From contig JAVXNW010000093.1 in the NCBI GenBank assembly GCA_036645575.1, positions 1-9,898 on the forward strand: 9,898 bases of DNA. Direction: 5' to 3'. The notes under the pieces are model-generated. The model was given only the letters and a program-made list of their open reading frames with translations, was not told the DNA's origin and did not search any database. Source of the stretch: JAVXNW01 sp036645575. Lineage in GTDB: Bacteria > Bacillota > Clostridia > Christensenellales > Aristaeellaceae. Both the position numbers and the translations under genes were made by a program. Below, piece by piece: positions 7,934 through 9,898 of the stretch (its first letter is position 1; each line of letters starts with the position of its first letter).

Positions 7934-9763
7934 ATGCGGAAATTTCAATTGCTCACGGTGCTGGCGACGCTCGTGTGCGTGCTGATGGCGAGCGCACCGG
8001 CGCAGGCATTTAATTTGTTCGGCTGGGGCGCGCCGGAAAGCACCATGGCGCCAGAAGCGCAAGCGCCCGCGCAAACGCCTGCGGTCGCGGATGGCGCGGC
8101 GGATGGCGCGGCGGATGGCGCGGCGGATGGCGCGGCGGATGGCGCGGCGGACGCGGTTCCCGCGTCGGCTTCGGCCATTCAGACGGTCAAGCGCGACGAG
8201 TCCCCGCTGATCCGGGTGATGCTCAAGTCGCTCAAGCAGCCGACGGCGCTGGGGCTCACGCTGTATGGAAACTACGCGGTGGAGCGCGACGCCGGGTTCC
8301 GGTTCGCCAGCGAAAGCGCGCTGTCGGTCGCGGTCGATGGCGAAAACCTGCTGCTCCAGTGCGGCGGACTCACGATCAACATGGGGCCCTCGTTTACGCT
8401 CACCCGGCACGCGTCGGAGGGGCCAAGCGGCATCCTGATCCATGAGACCGAGCGCGAGAACCTGTACGTGGGCGACCTGACGCTGCGCAACGCGGGGGGC
8501 GTGATCGAGCCAGTGGTGACGCTCGACATTGAGGACTACCTGTATGGCGTGGTGCCGTATGAGATGAGCAATGGCTTTCCGATGGAGGCGCTCAAGGCGC
8601 AGGCCGTAGCGGCGCGCACCTACGCGCTGAGGCATGTCGCGCCCGGAAAGGCGTACGACGTGGTGGACACGCCGACGAACCAGACGTTTAAAGGGTTTGA
8701 CGCGCAACTCGAGGCGACGATCGCGGCGGTCGATGAGACGCGCGGCGTGACCGGCCAGTACGACGGCGACTACGCGATGTGCTACTTCACGGCGACCAAC
8801 GGCGGTCAGACGGAACTTCCGGGCAATATCTGGGGCGGCTCGGGCGCGTTTGGGTATCTCGCGATGCGGGACGATCCCTACGATCTGGAAAACCCGTCAA
8901 GCGCGGTAAAGACGCTGCGCCTTTCGTCCGACCCCGCGCAGGTGGACGCGCGGATCATGCAGGCGCTGGTGTCGGGGCTTACCGAGCAGATGGCGGCGCT
9001 GGGGTATAGCGATGAGGCGGAAGACATCAAGGTCGTGTCGATTGAAAGCGCGACGCCGGTCAAGCCGAAATTCGAGGGCGGCCGGATGTACACCGCGCTG
9101 CGGGTGGGCATGCAGGTGTCGGGCAAGCGCCTGTACCAGGCTGACCCGACGCCAAACGCGCAGACGACGCCGCTGAACGTTCAAGAGATCGTGCCCCAAG
9201 CGCTGTGCGTAGACCTCGACTTTTACGGATTCCTGAAGGAGGCGTATGGGTTGGGGCTCAACGGAAGCGACTGGGAAGTGCTGTCGAGCGAAAAGACGGC
9301 GGACGGGTTTGTGCTGTCGTCGCGCAGGTATGGGCATGGCGTCGGCATGAGCCAGCGCGGGGCTGAGCAGATGGCCAAGGCGCATGGGGCGACCTGGGTT
9401 GAGATCCTGTCGTTTTACTATCCGGGCATGACGCTGGTAAGGATGGACTACGCGCGCACGCCGCTCGTAGCGCTGTCAGAATTGCCCAAGAGCCTTGGCC
9501 GGGTGCGCGCACGACCCACGCCCGCACCGACACCCGCGCCGCTGCCCGCGCTTCGCGGGAATGAATACTACGCGACCGTTGACGTGGGCGCGAATGGCTC
9601 GACGCTAAACGTCCGGGATAAGGCTGGCACCGATGGCCGCCTGCTGGGCACCTACCTGCATGGGCAGAAGGTCATTGTGGTCGGCGAGGTCGGCAACGGC
9701 TGGGCGCAGGTAAAGAGCGCCGAACTGAGCGGCTACGCATCGATGGACTACTTGAAGAAGTAG
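7934..9763 (+). CDS. Secreted SpoIID/LytB-domain protein with C-terminal SH3-like domain
   Basis: A 609-residue exported wall protein. Residues 1-25 are a signal peptide: a basic start, a hydrophobic core (LLTVLATLVCVLMA) and an AQA cleavage site before F26. A low-complexity Ala/Pro/Gly/Asp stretch (about 32-82) includes five ADGA repeats. The SpoIID domain (about 195-505) has DYLYGVVPYEM (201-211), EALKAQAVAARTYA (218-231) and YGHGVGMSQRGA (466-477); the Glu in PYEM is the likely catalytic one. A Pro-rich linker (RPTPAPTPAPLP, 527-538) leads to an SH3-like domain (about 546-609) with STLNVRD, typical of wall-binding modules. SpoIID is a peptidoglycan lytic transglycosylase acting on stem-peptide-free glycan in the engulfment machinery; LytB-type relatives modify amidases. 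The size, SH3 domain and lack of sporulation neighbours favour a general wall hydrolase, so the spoIID symbol is not applied. ATG 7934 follows GGGAGGAA. It has its own non-coding upstream region after the dnaJ terminator. Confidence 0.9.
   Translation: MRKFQLLTVLATLVCVLMASAPAQAFNLFGWGAPESTMAPEAQAPAQTPAVADGAADGAADGAADGAADGAADAVPASASAIQTVKRDESPLIRVMLKSLKQPTALGLTLYGNYAVERDAGFRFASESALSVAVDGENLLLQCGGLTINMGPSFTLTRHASEGPSGILIHETERENLYVGDLTLRNAGGVIEPVVTLDIEDYLYGVVPYEMSNGFPMEALKAQAVAARTYALRHVAPGKAYDVVDTPTNQTFKGFDAQLEATIAAVDETRGVTGQYDGDYAMCYFTATNGGQTELPGNIWGGSGAFGYLAMRDDPYDLENPSSAVKTLRLSSDPAQVDARIMQALVSGLTEQMAALGYSDEAEDIKVVSIESATPVKPKFEGGRMYTALRVGMQVSGKRLYQADPTPNAQTTPLNVQEIVPQALCVDLDFYGFLKEAYGLGLNGSDWEVLSSEKTADGFVLSSRRYGHGVGMSQRGAEQMAKAHGATWVEILSFYYPGMTLVRMDYARTPLVALSELPKSLGRVRARPTPAPTPAPLPALRGNEYYATVDVGANGSTLNVRDKAGTDGRLLGTYLHGQKVIVVGEVGNGWAQVKSAELSGYASMDYLKK
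8087..8153 (+). repeat. 12-bp coding minisatellite, five units, inside the SpoIID-domain gene
   Basis: Five identical units of GCGGATGGCGCG (8087-8146) are followed by a partial sixth unit that changes GAT to GAC. In frame they encode ADGA five times (residues 52-71), between the signal peptide and the folded part. The identity at every base, including silent positions, implies recent expansion by slippage. Gain or loss of units keeps the frame and changes only linker length. Confidence 0.95.
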
Positions 9764-9764
9764 C

Positions 9765-9807
9765 GGGGAGGCGGGGGACGGGGAGGCGAGGGGAACCGGG
9801 AGGCGGG
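9765..9807 (+). other. G-tract cluster with quadruplex potential after the SpoIID-domain gene
   Basis: Beginning two bases after the stop codon, six runs of three to five G occur at 9765-9768, 9773-9777, 9780-9783, 9790-9793, 9798-9800 and 9805-9807, with loops of 2 to 6 bases. This fits the usual quadruplex pattern on the + strand and therefore in the transcript. No ordinary hairpin terminator is found here. The tract overlaps the window-end repeat. Whether it folds or affects transcription is inference. Confidence 0.6.
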
Positions 9808-9898
9808 AAGATAATTAATGAGAACGGACGGGGGGCCTCCGGCAGCCGGGGCGCTGCCCCTGGACCCCGCCAAGGAAGGTCCTTGGATGCCAGCGCGC
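9780..9898 (-). repeat. Right copy of the ~118-bp dispersed/inverted repeat
   Basis: The reverse complement matches 1-118 with two substitutions and one single-base insertion. It begins 16 bases after the stop codon of the SpoIID-domain gene, so it is intergenic. The palindromic GC part (CCAAGG/CCTTGG and GGGGC/GCCCC arms) is at the very end of the window, as in the left copy, and the match runs to the last base. Both copies therefore probably continue beyond the window. Confidence 0.9.

Noticed and set aside
7016..8707. Very long - strand open frame (563 codons)
   Set aside because: It lies opposite dnaJ and the SpoIID-domain gene, is rich in Arg/Ala from GC-rich codon shadowing, and spans an intergenic region with terminator-like hairpins.

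Overview
This window is a 9.9-kb stretch of GC-rich chromosome from a Bacillota (low-confidence: Clostridia, perhaps a Christensenellales-like gut lineage). The evidence is a walJ/yycJ gene close to rlmH, the order hrcA-grpE-dnaK-dnaJ behind a perfect CIRCE operator, a 611-residue DnaK lacking the N-terminal insertion of Gram-negative DnaKs, and a SpoIID/LytB-type wall protein. All seven-plus-one genes (eight in total) lie on the + strand and all look intact. No RNA genes, IS elements, CRISPR arrays or phage genes were seen.

Layout. Positions 1-218 hold a GC-rich repeat and a C/T-rich tandem unit. Positions 219-2492 are a tightly packed three-gene unit with overlapping ends: WalJ (metallo-beta-lactamase-fold nuclease), a CPBP intramembrane protease, and RlmH (23S rRNA pseudouridine methyltransferase). 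Positions 2493-2749 hold a 38-bp tandem repeat, then an AT-rich sigma-A-type promoter and the CIRCE operator. Positions 2750-7619 are the class I heat-shock operon hrcA-grpE-dnaK-dnaJ, with an AT-rich leader before dnaK and a 9-bp GC hairpin between dnaK and dnaJ. Positions 7620-7933 are non-coding and contain a terminator-like hairpin. Positions 7934-9763 encode a secreted SpoIID-domain protein with a C-terminal SH3-like domain and an in-frame 12-bp minisatellite. The window then ends in a G-rich tract and an inverted copy of the repeat that opened it.

How the genes work together. HrcA represses its own operon through CIRCE. GrpE and DnaJ are the nucleotide-exchange and J-domain co-chaperones of DnaK. 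Three of the four chaperone genes use GTG or TTG starts while dnaK alone has ATG and an AT-rich leader, and a hairpin follows dnaK. Both features would favour DnaK over its partners. walJ and the SpoIID gene both point to cell-wall metabolism but are separate transcription units from the chaperones.

No new defence, mobile or biosynthetic system is visible. The most notable non-genic signal is that the two ends of the window are near-identical inverted repeats of about 118 bp. Because the genes between them are housekeeping genes, I read these as two copies of a dispersed genomic repeat at which an assembly contig stopped, not as the ends of a transposon.
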